From the NCBI RefSeq assembly GCF_015832195.1, contig NC_052032.1, forward strand, positions 7,632,618 through 7,696,617: a stretch of 64,000 nt of DNA, given 5' to 3'. The position numbers and the translations under genes were made by a program. Positions 44,301 to 56,300 of this stretch are shown here, one piece after another (position 1 is the first letter of the stretch; each line of letters starts with the position of its first letter). Source of the DNA: Motacilla alba alba (Eukaryota; Chordata; Aves; Passeriformes; Motacillidae). The notes beneath the pieces were generated by a model. That model ran no database searches and was not told the DNA's origin. It saw nothing but the letters and a program-made list of their open reading frames with translations.

Positions 44301-47300
44301 CTGCGAGGCAGAGCCATGGAAAAACCCCTGCAGGGTGCCAGCATCCCAGCTCCACCCCTGGGCAAGCTCCCAGCCGCCCCACACATCTGCAGAAAACCCG
44401 GCTCTGCCATCCCGAGAGGATGTGTGGAAAGGAGGAAGAGAACTGTTAAAAGCACCCTGTTTGAAAAAAAAAATTCAGTGTTTGAAAATTTGAGGTTTCT
44501 TTTTTTTCCGCTGTGGGGGTATACGATGGAAAGAGAAAAGGGGAAAGGAAAGGGGAAAAGAAAGGAGAGAGGAAAGGGAAAAAGGGAAAAGGGGGAAAAG
44601 GGAAAAGGGGGAAAAGAAGAGGAAGAGGAAAGCGAAAAAGGAAAAGGGAGGGGAAAAGCAAAAGGGAAAAGAAAATGAAAAGGGAGAGGAGCAGGAAAAT
44701 GAAAAGGGAAAATGAAAAAGAAAAGGGAAAAGGGAAAAGGAAAAGGAAAAAGAAAAGGAAAAGGAAAAGGAAAAGGAAAAGGAAAAGGAAAAGGAAAAGG
44801 AAAAGGAAAAGGAAAAGGAAAAACATTCATCACTAGGAGAAAAGGGGGTTCCCAGGGGCAACTGAGCCACAAAGCCACTGGCCTTGGGACTCCTGCAGGG
44901 ATGCAGGATGAAAAGCCAAGGCAAGCAAGAGCAGGAATCACAGCCCACACACAGCTCTTGGCTGGCACAGAAAAGGTCCCTGGAGATGTCAACCCAACCT
45001 CTGTCCCCACAGCACGCTGCTAAATGAGGGCACCTGACTGATTACCCAGGAGTCTCCCAGGGTTAATTAACATCTCGCCCTGCTCGAACTGGCCATTCCT
45101 CCCTACAACATAAGTGAATTAGCTACTGCAATTAAATATTTGTTTGTAATTAACCTCTGAGGCAGCACTTGAGCCGTGCACGGACCTCACGCGGTGACAG
45201 TGACACCAACTTTGGCACCAACCCCTCACCCTCCAACCTGCCCAGGGGAGCACGAGGGAGCTGCTGTCCCACCTGCCACCCCAGGTGACAGCAGTGGGTT
45301 TGTGGCTCCGCAGGGCAGGAGGCACAGCCACCCCAGGTGACAGCAGTGGGTTTGTGGCACTGCAGGGCAGGAGGCACAGCCACCCCAGGTGACAGCAGTG
45401 GGTTTGTGGCACTGCAGGGCAGGAGGCACGGCCACCCCAGGTGACAGCAGTGGGTTTGTGGCACCACAGAGCAGGAGGCACAGCCACCCCAGGTGACAGC
45501 AGTGGGTCTGTGGCACTGCAGGGCAGGAGGCACGGCCACCCCAGGTGACAGCAGTGGGTTTGTGGCTCCGCAGGGCAGGAGGCACAGCCACCCCAGGTGA
45601 CAGCAGTGGGTCTGTGGCACTGCAGGGCAGGAGGCACAGCCACCCCAGGTGACAGCAGTGGGTCTGTGGCACCGCAGGGCAGGAGGCACAGACACCCCAG
45701 GTGACAGCAGTGGGTTTGTGGCACCACAGAGCAGGAGGCACAGCCACCCCAGGTGACAGCAGTGGGTTTGTGGCACTGCAGGGCAGGAGGCACAGCCACC
45801 CCAGGTGACAGCAGTGGGTCTGTGGCACTGCAGGGCAGGAGGCACAGCCACCCCAGGTGACAGCAGTGGGTCTGTGGCACTGCAGGGCAGGAGGCACAGC
45901 CACCCCAGGTGACAGCAGTGGGTTTGTGGCACTGCAGGGCAGGAGGCACGGCCACCCCAGGTGACAGAAGTGGGTCTGTGGCACTGCAGGGCAGGAGGCA
46001 CAGCCACCCCAGGTGACAGCAGTGGGTCTGTGGCACTGCAGGGCAGGAGGCACAGCCACCCCAGGTGACAGCAGTGGGTTTGTGGCACTGCAGGGCAGGA
46101 GGCACGGCCACCCCAGGTGACAGAAGTGGGTTTGTGGCTCCGCAGGGCAGGAGGCACAGTCCCCCCGGGGCTCTGCACTCACCGGGCCCCCTGCAGGGTC
46201 TCGGATGTAGCCGTAGGCGATGGTTTTGTCGATGGCAAACCCAAAATCTGCCCGGCGGATGTGGCCGACCACCTGGCCGTCCCTCCAGACCGCCTCCAGG
46301 CCGAACATGGGCACCTTCCTGCAAGGCAAGGGCACAGCTGCCCCAGCAGAGCCCCTGCACGGGGCACAGGGCTCTGGCTCTGCCCCAGACCAGCCCACGA
46401 GCCAGGGCTCCCACTGCCCATTGGCTCTTTCACCTCTCCGTGCTGAACCCAGAGTCCCTCCAGCCCAATCTGGGTGAAACAAGATCAACCCTCCCACCTC
46501 CTGCAGCTCCCACTGAACATCCAACAGGGAATTTGCAGTGGGATTTGAATTAGAGATGGAATTGGAGCATGGAAAACAGCTGTCCAGGTGTGGCACCCCT
46601 GTGTGTGTGTGTGAGAAATGGATTCGTGAAGAATTGTTAAGACAACATTGTTGAGAGAGACATTGAAGTAGGAACAAGTTCCAACAAGTTTTAAAGTATG
46701 GCCTCACAAAAAGACCAGATATGTTAGAGAATTAGAGCTGTGAAAGGTGCATGGTAGCAGGACCATGTGGGGTAAAAACATAGGTGATTGGTGTTAGAGG
46801 TAATAACAGCATGCTGTAGCAAAAGCTAATAGGCTGAAAAACTAAGGTATTGTAACCAAGAAATAGGTTAGCTTCTGATGCAATAGCATTGAGTTTTATA
46901 TCCCTTATATCTCACCTTTCATCGAAACTGATAGAAGAATAAAATCTTTTAAAACACCTCTCAGTAAAAGCTAGGAAAACCAAGAAGTGGAGGTGCTGCT
47001 CCAGGGGTGATGCTGGGCTGGGAGCTGCAGCAGGGAGCAGAGCCAGCAGTGATCCTGACTCCTCAGTGGTACTCATTCACTCCTCAGTGGTACTCACTCA
47101 CTCCTCAGTGGTACTCACTGCTCTGAGGTACTCACTCACTCCTCAGTGGTATTCACTCACTCTCTGTGGCACTCACTCCTCAGTGGCACTCACTCTCTCC
47201 TCATACTCACTCACTCTCTGTGGCACTCTCTCCTCTGTGTTACTCACTCTCTCCTCAGTGGTACTCTCTCCTCAGTGGTACTCACTCTCTGTGGCACTCT

Positions 47301-50300
47301 CTTCTCAGTGGTACTCACTCACTCTCTGTGTTACTCACTCACTCCTCAGTGGCACTCACTCTCTCCTCAGTGGTACTCTCTCCTCTGTGTTACTCACTCT
47401 CTCCTCTGTGTTACTCACTCTCTCCTCAGTGGTACTCTCTCCTCTGTGTTACTCACTCTCTCCTCTGTGTTACTCACTCTCTCCTCTGTGTTACTCACTC
47501 TCTCCTCAGTGGCACTCTCTCCTCTGTGTTACTCACTCTCTCCTCTGTGTTACTCACTCTCTCCTCAGTGGCACTCTCTCCTCTGTGTTACTCACTCTCT
47601 CCTCTGTGTTACTCACTCTCTCCTCAGTGGTACTCTCTCCTCTGTGTTACTCACTCTCTCCTCTGTGTTACTCACTCTCTCCTCTGTGTTACTCACTCTC
47701 TCCTCAGTGGCACTCACTCACTCTCTGTGTTACTCACTCTCTCCTCTGTGTTACTCACTCTCTCCTCAGTGGCACTCTCTCCTCTGTGTTACTCACTCTC
47801 TCCTCTGTGTTACTCACTCTCTCCTCAGTGGTACTCACTCCTCTGTGTTACTCACTCTCTCCTCAGTGGTACTCACTCGCTGCTCAGTGGTTCCCCCTCC
47901 CCTGTGTACTCACTGCTCCGTGGTGAAGCACACGAGGCGGCGGAAGATGCCCTTGGCTTTCTGTGCCTCCACGGCCTCCCGGCCCAGGAAGGGGATGCTG
48001 GACTTGAGCTTGCAGGTGAAGGCCAGCCCTGCTTCCAGCGGGGTGTCATCGGGCCGCAGGTCTGCGTGCCAGTGCCTGTAGCCTGCAGGGAGCCAGCGGG
48101 GTCACCCGCTGAGCCTGGCACAGCCCCCTGCCCCCGGCACACCCGCTGCCCTTCGTTCACGTGGGTAAAACACCCTGGAGAGGAGCCCACAGGGGAATTC
48201 TGAGACCCTCCCATCACACTGACCCACCCCGAAGCTGAGAAAAGCTCCTTGCCCTGCTGCCCCCGCTGGAGGAAGAGCAGAGAGTGCTGCTGAGAGGGAA
48301 CCAGGACCTTTCTCGATGCTGAGGCTGTCGATGGCTCTGTAGCCGGCGTTGGCGATGCCGTGCCGGGCTCCTGCCTGCATCACCGCCCGATAAACCTTCA
48401 CACAGTCGGCCCTGGGCACGTGCAGCTCCCAGCCCATCTCCCCCACGAACGACAGCCTCATGGCACGGACCTGCAAAGGCAAGAGGGCAAACATCCCCGT
48501 GGCGGAGCTGGGCTGTGCAGCCTGGCAGGGGCCACACGCTCCCGTGGCAGGGGAAAAGCCAGCTTTGCCTGGGAACTGTGGGGGAAGGCAGTTCTGGACT
48601 CTTCTTTCTTGCACAAAGGCAGGCTCAGAGTGAATTTCTCATCTCTGGACATCCTAAGCCTGGCACCTCAAAGCCCGTTACCATCAGTGCCAGTGGGCAG
48701 AGGTGGCTGCTGCAGCATCCTCTGGCTATGGGTTCCAGAGCTGGGGTGAGATGTGATGCTCCAGCTCCAGCCGAGCTTTTGTCTCCCTCTGCTGATCCTC
48801 TGACACAGGGAAGCTGGTCCCCAGCAGGGCTGTCCTGCTTGTGGGGCACTTCATCACTGCTGTCCCTGCCACAGGGATGATCCTTCCTGGACAGTGCTGC
48901 CACAGCAGAGGCACCCCAGGGCTCCTGGGCATGTCCCAGTCCCAGCAGGGAATGCTCAGGGTTCCCATGGAGGTTGTGTCCCAAAGCTGTGCTGTCACAT
49001 AGCCCCACACCCAGTGCCGGAGGCTCCAAGGGGGAATGAGCAGATCAGCACAGGGGACTCAGTGCTCCTCCAGAGAAGCCTCATTCCCTGGATGGAGACT
49101 GGCTGCAGTCCCAGGGAACAGCCTGCCCTGCCTGTGTTCCACCAGCTTCTCACCCAGGCACCCCCCTGCTGTCCCTCTGGAACAGCCTCCATTCCCAAAG
49201 CTTTCCAGGGCAGCTGGGACGGGCCCAACTCAGGCACCTTCCCTGGAGACAGCCCTGCAGCCTGGGCTGCCTTTCCCTCTGATTCATCCCGCTGTGTTTC
49301 TCCACTTCCTCCCCCACAAAGCCCCTTCTGGTTCATCCCTTTGGGTGCACATCCACTGCAGACACAGAGCTGGCTTTGGGAGAGAGATTGCCTCCAGAGT
49401 TCCTCTCTGGGCTGGGATCTGTGCTGTTAACAAAGCTGTCCCCAGCTCAGAACACACCTCCAGGCTGGCTCTGGTGGCCTTGGGCTGGCCTGGCCGTGCT
49501 GGCTCTGGCTGTGGCTGGGGCAGAAGCTGTGTTTTGCTGTTTGCTGAGCTCTCAGGCAGAGCTGGTGCCAGCTGTGCTCTCTAACCCCGGGGACAAATGC
49601 CACCAGAGCCCAGCAGCTGCTGCCCAAAGCAGGCAGAAGTGCCCCAGGGCTGCCTGGGCTCTGTGCTGCCAGCATGGCCAGGGGGCACAGCTGGGAGCCC
49701 AACTCCACTCCCGCTTCCCCTAGCACCAAAATCACGTCCTCAAGCTGAGTTTACAATTTTTAAATTGTCAGAAGCCTTAACCTCTGCACCAGGAGTGGGG
49801 AGGAGGAAGGAACACAGGATGGGGAATTTGTTTTGAGGTGCCAGGAGCCAGCCCTGCCCCGGTCCCTGGCACAGCCCCGCAGCCGGGCACAAAGGCTGGC
49901 ACTCCCTCCCCCAGGAGCGCGGGCACAAGGGGCTCAGAGAAGCCTTCTCCTCTTCACAAAGGTGTCATCTAATCAGGGAACAGCCTGAGAAGAGGCTGCT
50001 TCAAGCCAGCTTCCATCTTCACTGCGGCAGGAGATGCTCCGGGGATTGACAGGCAACTTCCCGGCTCGTTAACCCCGTCTGGGACTGCAGCTAAAGTGCT
50101 CTTTACAATCGAGAGCAACTTACTCCTGGGAGAAACTGCCTCTCAAAGCACCAGTGCTCCAGGGGAATGAGCATCCCGGCGAGAGCAGTGCCCCACAGAA
50201 AACAGGTGGAAAATCGGGGTGCCAGGGATCAGCTCGGCACAGGGAGGCACTGGGATGTGCGTGAACCCCATGCAGGATTCACATCCCACCACGGAGGGGA

Positions 50301-53300
50301 ATGGCAAGGGCTGCACTCAGCAGCTCTGCTGGATTCCCATAGGAACAGGTCTTCCAGCTGGAGCTGTGGAATAGCATCCGTTCCCAGGTTTTTGTGCAGC
50401 AATTCAAAAGCATTCTAGGTACTGTAGAAAATGAAAACCTGAATTTTCCCCTGTCTCCAGCAGTGAGATTCAAAAGGGGACCTTTCTCTGCTGTTCCATA
50501 CAATGAGAGACTCTATATATAAACTCACAAACCAATCCATAATTTCCAGAGTCATTAACTCTGCTGGAACTCTCCTTTGACTCCAGCTGATTTTGTTCAA
50601 CTACTGAGTTAATGCAGGAAAATCTCGGTGATAACTTTTTTAAGATGCTGGGTTCAGTTTAATCCCCCTGGAAGGTGATAATATCAGCAAAGGCTTCAGC
50701 CTGCTGCCCTGAGAGATCCTCCCACTCTAATTCCAGCGTGGGATGGGGTCCCTGGTGTTCATTGTCCAGTGGGACAAAGGAGATCTCCTGAAGGGCAGCC
50801 CTGGCAGCAGGCAGGGAGTCCCCTCCCGGCTCACACCCCCGAAGCAGGAGAGCTTTTCTCTGTCCATCAGGGAATTTACACTCCAAAGAATCCACAAAAA
50901 CTTCTGCCAGCTCTGTCTCCCTTGAAGGACTGGATTATTTATAACAAACTTGAAGTGAAATGCAAATAAACTCATCACACCCGAGGAGACAGGAACATTT
51001 CTACACCTTTCTTAGGGCAAAAGCAGATTATTACAAGATGATATCAGTCTGCTACAGGCTGACAAAGGAGGCTGTGGGGAGGATTAATGGAGACTAAAAT
51101 CCAGCACTTTGGACAACCTGCACCAGTGGATTGGCTGTGAAGTCCCCCAGGCCTTCCGAGGGATGCTGAACTCGCTGTGGGTTGAGTTGCTGGGCACTCG
51201 AAGCCCAGGGTGCATTGATGGCAATGGTTTGGAGATTCATCTGGCTTGGGCAAGATCTGTGCCTTCGTTAAACCACCTTAAGGCCTGGCCGGGCTGCTGC
51301 TCACAAATCAAGAGGCTCTAATTTGATTTAGCAGCAATCCCTTCAGCAGGCAGCCGCAGTCGAATTAAAGCCATTTTAATTCTGAATGAAAAGTGGCCGC
51401 ACGTGGCTTAACCCAATTTCCTTAACATCCAGCCTGCTGCAGCTCCTGGCTCTCCTGCTGCCTTTTATGAGATTTACTGCTTCACCTTCACCTCCTTCAC
51501 CCCCCACCAGGCTCCAGCCCGAGAGCCAGAGCGAGTTCTGGGCACGGTTCCTCCTCCCAGCCAGCTCATCCAGCAGGAAAGGGATGCTCTGGGATCATGG
51601 CCTGCCCAGGCTTCCCATGGAAAGGAGCAGGTACAAATTCCAGCCTCTCTTCAAAGTGTTTTTGCCACCGTAGGAATATTCCACACAGGATAAACATCGC
51701 TGAGAAACCAGAATTTCTCCATGAAACCTTGCTAAAGCTTTTCCCTGACACCCAAATTTGCCAGCAGCAGGTTTTCCTTGGACATTTCTCCTTTGAGGAA
51801 AATGACACTTCATGGTCACCAACTCTTCTATTTGGGGTGTTCAAACTCAATCAACAGCTTCAGGGCATTTGTGAGCCCTGAAGCCTGGGCAGAAGCAGGA
51901 TGATCTGTGCCTGTACAGGAAGCTCAGGGCTGTCAGGCTTCTCCCGTGATCAAACAGCAGCTCCCAGGCTGCCCAGTCCCTGCTGCCAGCACCTGACAGG
52001 CTTTGCATTAAATTGTCCCCATTTCTTTATGAGGAGGGGGAAATGGAAAATGTCTGGAGTGTCAGGTAGATCTCATCACCAGCGCTCGCCCTAATCCATG
52101 GAGGCATCTCTTGTTCCTCTGGCAGCACTGCAAAGCCATGAGTCACCCCGTCCCTTGCCCAGGCTCAGTGCTGTGACACCCCTGCGGGGGCTGGCAGAGC
52201 AGGATGGCACCTGCCAGGCAGTCAGGGAGGGAAACACCCTTTTCTCACTCGGGGTTTTGGCCTTTTCCTACAAAAACCACAGCAAAAACCTCTCTGCAAT
52301 AAAGAGGAGGCAGACACATTCCTAACAGAGGGAGGTGGAACGGTTTGCCCAGAGCAGCTGTGGCTGTCCCTGGATCCTTGGAAATGTTCCAGGCCAGGCT
52401 GGATGGGGCTTGGAGCACCCTGGGACTGTGGAAGGTGTACCTGCCCATGGCAGGGGGTGGAACAAGATGATCTTCTGTATACTATTCCATGCAAAATACA
52501 AACCCCAGTGCAAAACAACAACTAAAGAAACCACTTAGTGCAGCACAACAATCTTCCAAGCCAAACCCATCTGGGATTCTGTGCTTGGCTGGTGGGTACA
52601 CAGAACCCAGAGCTCCCTGGGCAGCTCAAGGAGTGGCCCTTTCCTACCTGGCATCCTGCAGCCGTGGTGATTTTGTGGGTGGAGAAGGGGAAGGCCTCGT
52701 TGCTGAGGTCGGTGTCGAGCACCTCCTGCAGGACAGCGCGGCTGTGGGGAAACAGCAAAGGGGGAGCAGTGAGGGCACCCAGCTGCCAGCCTGCCCTCGG
52801 GGCTTTCCCCAAACCTTGCTCCCTCATCTTGTTGGCAAGACAGACTGGAGCAGAGGTGGCTGATGTGCAGTGCTGTGGGAGCCTCAAAAGAAATTTCAGT
52901 TCTGTGGGAAATGGAGTCATTCCCCAGCCACACCAGCACTCAGTGTCGTGGGGCTCACACCTACCCCTGCGCCTGGGGCAAATCTCCCTCCATCCCTCCT
53001 TCCACCCTGCATCCCTGCTTCCCTCCCTGCATCTCTGCATCCCTGCATCCCTCCTTCCATCCCTGCATCCCTCCCTCCACCCCTGCATCCCTCCTTCCAC
53101 CCTGCATCCCTCCCTGCATCCCTGAATCCCTCCCTGCATCCCTCCTTCCATCCCTGCATCCCTCCCTCCACCCCTGCATCCCTCCTTCCACCCTGCATCC
53201 CTCCCTGCATCCCTGAATCCCTCCCTGCATCCCTCCTTCCATCCCTGCATCCCTCCTTCCATCCCTGCATCCCTCCTTCCACCCTCCATCCCTCCCTGCA

Positions 53301-56300
53301 TCCCTGAATCCCTCCCTGCATCCCTCCTTCCATCCCTGAATCCCTCCCTCCATCCCTGAATCCCTCCCTCCATCCCTGCATCCCTGTATCCCTCCTTCCA
53401 TCTCTGCACCCCTCTTTCCACCTCTGCATCCCTCCTTCCATCCCTCCATTTCTCCTTCCATCCTCCTTCTATCCCTGCATCACTCCCTCCATCCCTCCCT
53501 CCACCCCTCCCGGGTCAGGTTGCAGGGAGGGGCTCCCACTGCTCACCTCAGAGGGCCCTGGATGCTCATCATGCCCAGCTCCTCCGAGCAGTCGAGGAGC
53601 TTGCACTGGAATTTCATGTCCTGCAGCACGGTGGTGATGTGGGACCAGTTGTGCTGAGCCACAGCCCCGCCGATAGCCAGGTAGTAGCCATCCCCTGGAA
53701 CACAGCCCCGGGCTGCCCTTCAGGGCTGGTTGTGCCCTGCAGAGCCTGAAGGGCAGCCCTGAGCATCTCCAGCTTGCACAGCCCCGGCTGGGGACTGCCA
53801 GGAAAAGGGGGTTAAAGAGCTGGGGGATCAGGGAGGGCTGTGGGGCTCTGCTCTTTGTGGGGCTCAGCACAGTGAGAACCAAACGGCCATCAGCAGTGAA
53901 AGTGACCAGCACAGGGAAAAACTCCTTGAGAACAACACCAAAGCATCTGCACTTTTGTCCCAGCACAGAACAGACCCTCAGGTGAGGAGGGAGCTGTGAG
54001 TGCAGGAGGGAGCAGGGAAAGCAGCAGTGACCAGCCTGTAACCACTCCAGTACAATTCCTACTGTATGCAAGGAAGAATTGCATCTCCTCAGGAATCCTG
54101 GGTGGAAAAATCCCCAGGGACGGTGTTTGAGAGCTGATTAATATGTAATCAATCTTCCCTCTGTCTTTCCTGCCACTACGAAATTGCTCTCTGGTATTCT
54201 GTCATAATGATAATGAGTGCAGCCACCTACTGTAATTGGAAAAATAGACTTTGCTGTGATTAAACACCTCCAGTGCCCGACAAAGCCTCAGCTCTGCCAG
54301 CCACTTCCCAGCCTGCTTCCCCTGCCAGCGGCCCAGACAGGAGGGAAGAAGGATTCTCCCACAGGGATGGAAAAATCACAGGCACCCCCACGCTGCTGGG
54401 ACAAAGAGGGTGAGACTGCCATGGCACACCTGAGGGTGACACAGCATGGTGAGAGTGCCCCATGGCACACCTGAGGGTGACACAGCATGGTGACACTGCC
54501 ATGGCACACTTGAGGGTGACACAGCATGGTGAGATTACCCCATGGCACACCTGAGGGTGACACAGCCTGGTGAGATTACCCCATGGCACACCTGAGGGTG
54601 ACACAGCCTGGTGAGATTGCCATGGCACACCTGAGGGTGACACAGCCTGGTGAGATTGCCATGGCACACCTGAGGGTGACACAGCATGGGGACAGGGCCC
54701 TGTGGCCACCCAGCTCTCACCCTGTCCCTGGCCAGACCGAGCTCAGCATCCTCCTCCACAGCTGCCTAATGCCATTCCTGCCCCCAGGGCTGCTCTGCTG
54801 CCTCTCAGTCCCCTTAATTGCAGCTGATAAGGGCTGGGACAGAGGTCAGAGCTGCCAGGCAGGGCTGGACAAACCCAATAACAGCGATGAGCAGCGCAGG
54901 GCCCCGGGGACAGGGGCCATAATCGGGTTACAGGCACCGGAGGATGGAGGTGGAAAAAGCCAGGTGGCTGCCATTAGGAAAATGCAATCAGCCCTGTGCC
55001 TGCAGCCCCTCCAGCGTGGCAGGGAGGGAGGAGGTGCTGGGACAAACCTGCCCAGGACTGGAAAACTCTGTGTGCACTGACACGGCTGAAAGGGCAGCGG
55101 GAAAACCTGGGAATCCAGGGAGGGTGAACACAGAGCTCCCCCCTGCAGCATCCCCGGGCTCGGGGTTTTACCTTCAAAAGCGGGGGCCAGGGGGGAGCCC
55201 GGAGTCCCGGGGCTGATCCTGCTGACGGTCAGGTCGCTCTCCACGCCGCCCCGGCCGTTCAGCATGCAGGTGTACACGGTGGAGCCTGCGGGGCACACGG
55301 GCACCGCTGCCCATCAGCCAGCCCGGCACGGGGGGCACAGGCAGCTGGGCAGCAGGGAAAGGTGTGCCCGTCATTAAATCACCCGTCCTGGCTTTGCCCT
55401 GACCGACCGTGGGTGTCCCGGCACCGGCACGGGGAAAGGAATGATGGTTTTTTCCCCCTTTCCTGTGTGAGGAGCTGAAGTTGCATCTTTGGAAATGCCC
55501 AAAGCTGCTTCCTAGCCTCGGAAAAGGGGACAACAAACCGCAGCTGGCTTGTTTGAGGGTTGTGCTTGATTTACTGCAGCACCCTCCGCACCTCCAGATG
55601 TGAGCCACAGCTGGAGGCAGAGGGAAAGCTCCCTCCTTCATCCCCGAGCTCAGAGCACTGAGCCCCTGTGTGAACAAGGCACAGCCTCGTTGAGGACAGG
55701 GTCCTTATGTTGAGGACAGGGAGAGCAGCCTCTTCCCAAACCCTCCGCAAAGGCAGCACTGAGAGGAAAAGCCAGCCTGGGTTCCCCTGGGTTGTTTTGG
55801 GGTGAGATTTCCCCAGCAAAAGGAGGAGCTGAGGCTGTACCTGGAGCTTTGCTCACATCAGCACTGAAGAGCCAGTCGGCTGCTTTCGTAGCTTCAGGTC
55901 CAACCAGGTAGAATTTCCCAAAATAAGACATGTCAAAGAGAGCCAGGGCGTTCCTGCACGTCAGACATTCCTTCTTGATCTGCAATTAGGGCAAACACGG
56001 CAGCGCTGAGGCTGAGCCGTGCTCTCAGCCCACAAAGGGAAACACAAACCATTTATGTAATGGGAAATGATACCAGGACACTCTTCCAGTGCCTTTAAAG
56101 GCTTCAAAATGCTGCTGGAAGAATCAGGTATTTGCTGGAGCCAGCCTGACAGGCCACCCTGAGTGCCTGATCCCATTCCTCCCCTCGCTAACTCAGTGAC
56201 AGTTGTCATTAATAACACCCAAATTTTATCAGGTTGGATTTTTTCCCCCAAGCTGCTCTCAACACTTTTGGAAAACAGCAGCATAATTCCCACGGCCTCT

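Noticed and set aside
45226..46707. 493-codon minus-strand open frame with a 52-residue repeat
   Set aside because: It arises from the 52-bp minisatellite read through real SARDH exon n and its donor. The true exon stops at 46183.
47146..48203. Leu/Ser-rich plus-strand open frames of 286-345 codons
   Set aside because: These translate the donor-like array and the antisense of SARDH exon m.
52522..53461. Gly/Met/Arg-rich minus-strand frames
   Set aside because: They translate the ~20-bp minisatellite. Only 52648-52741 in one of them is a real SARDH exon.
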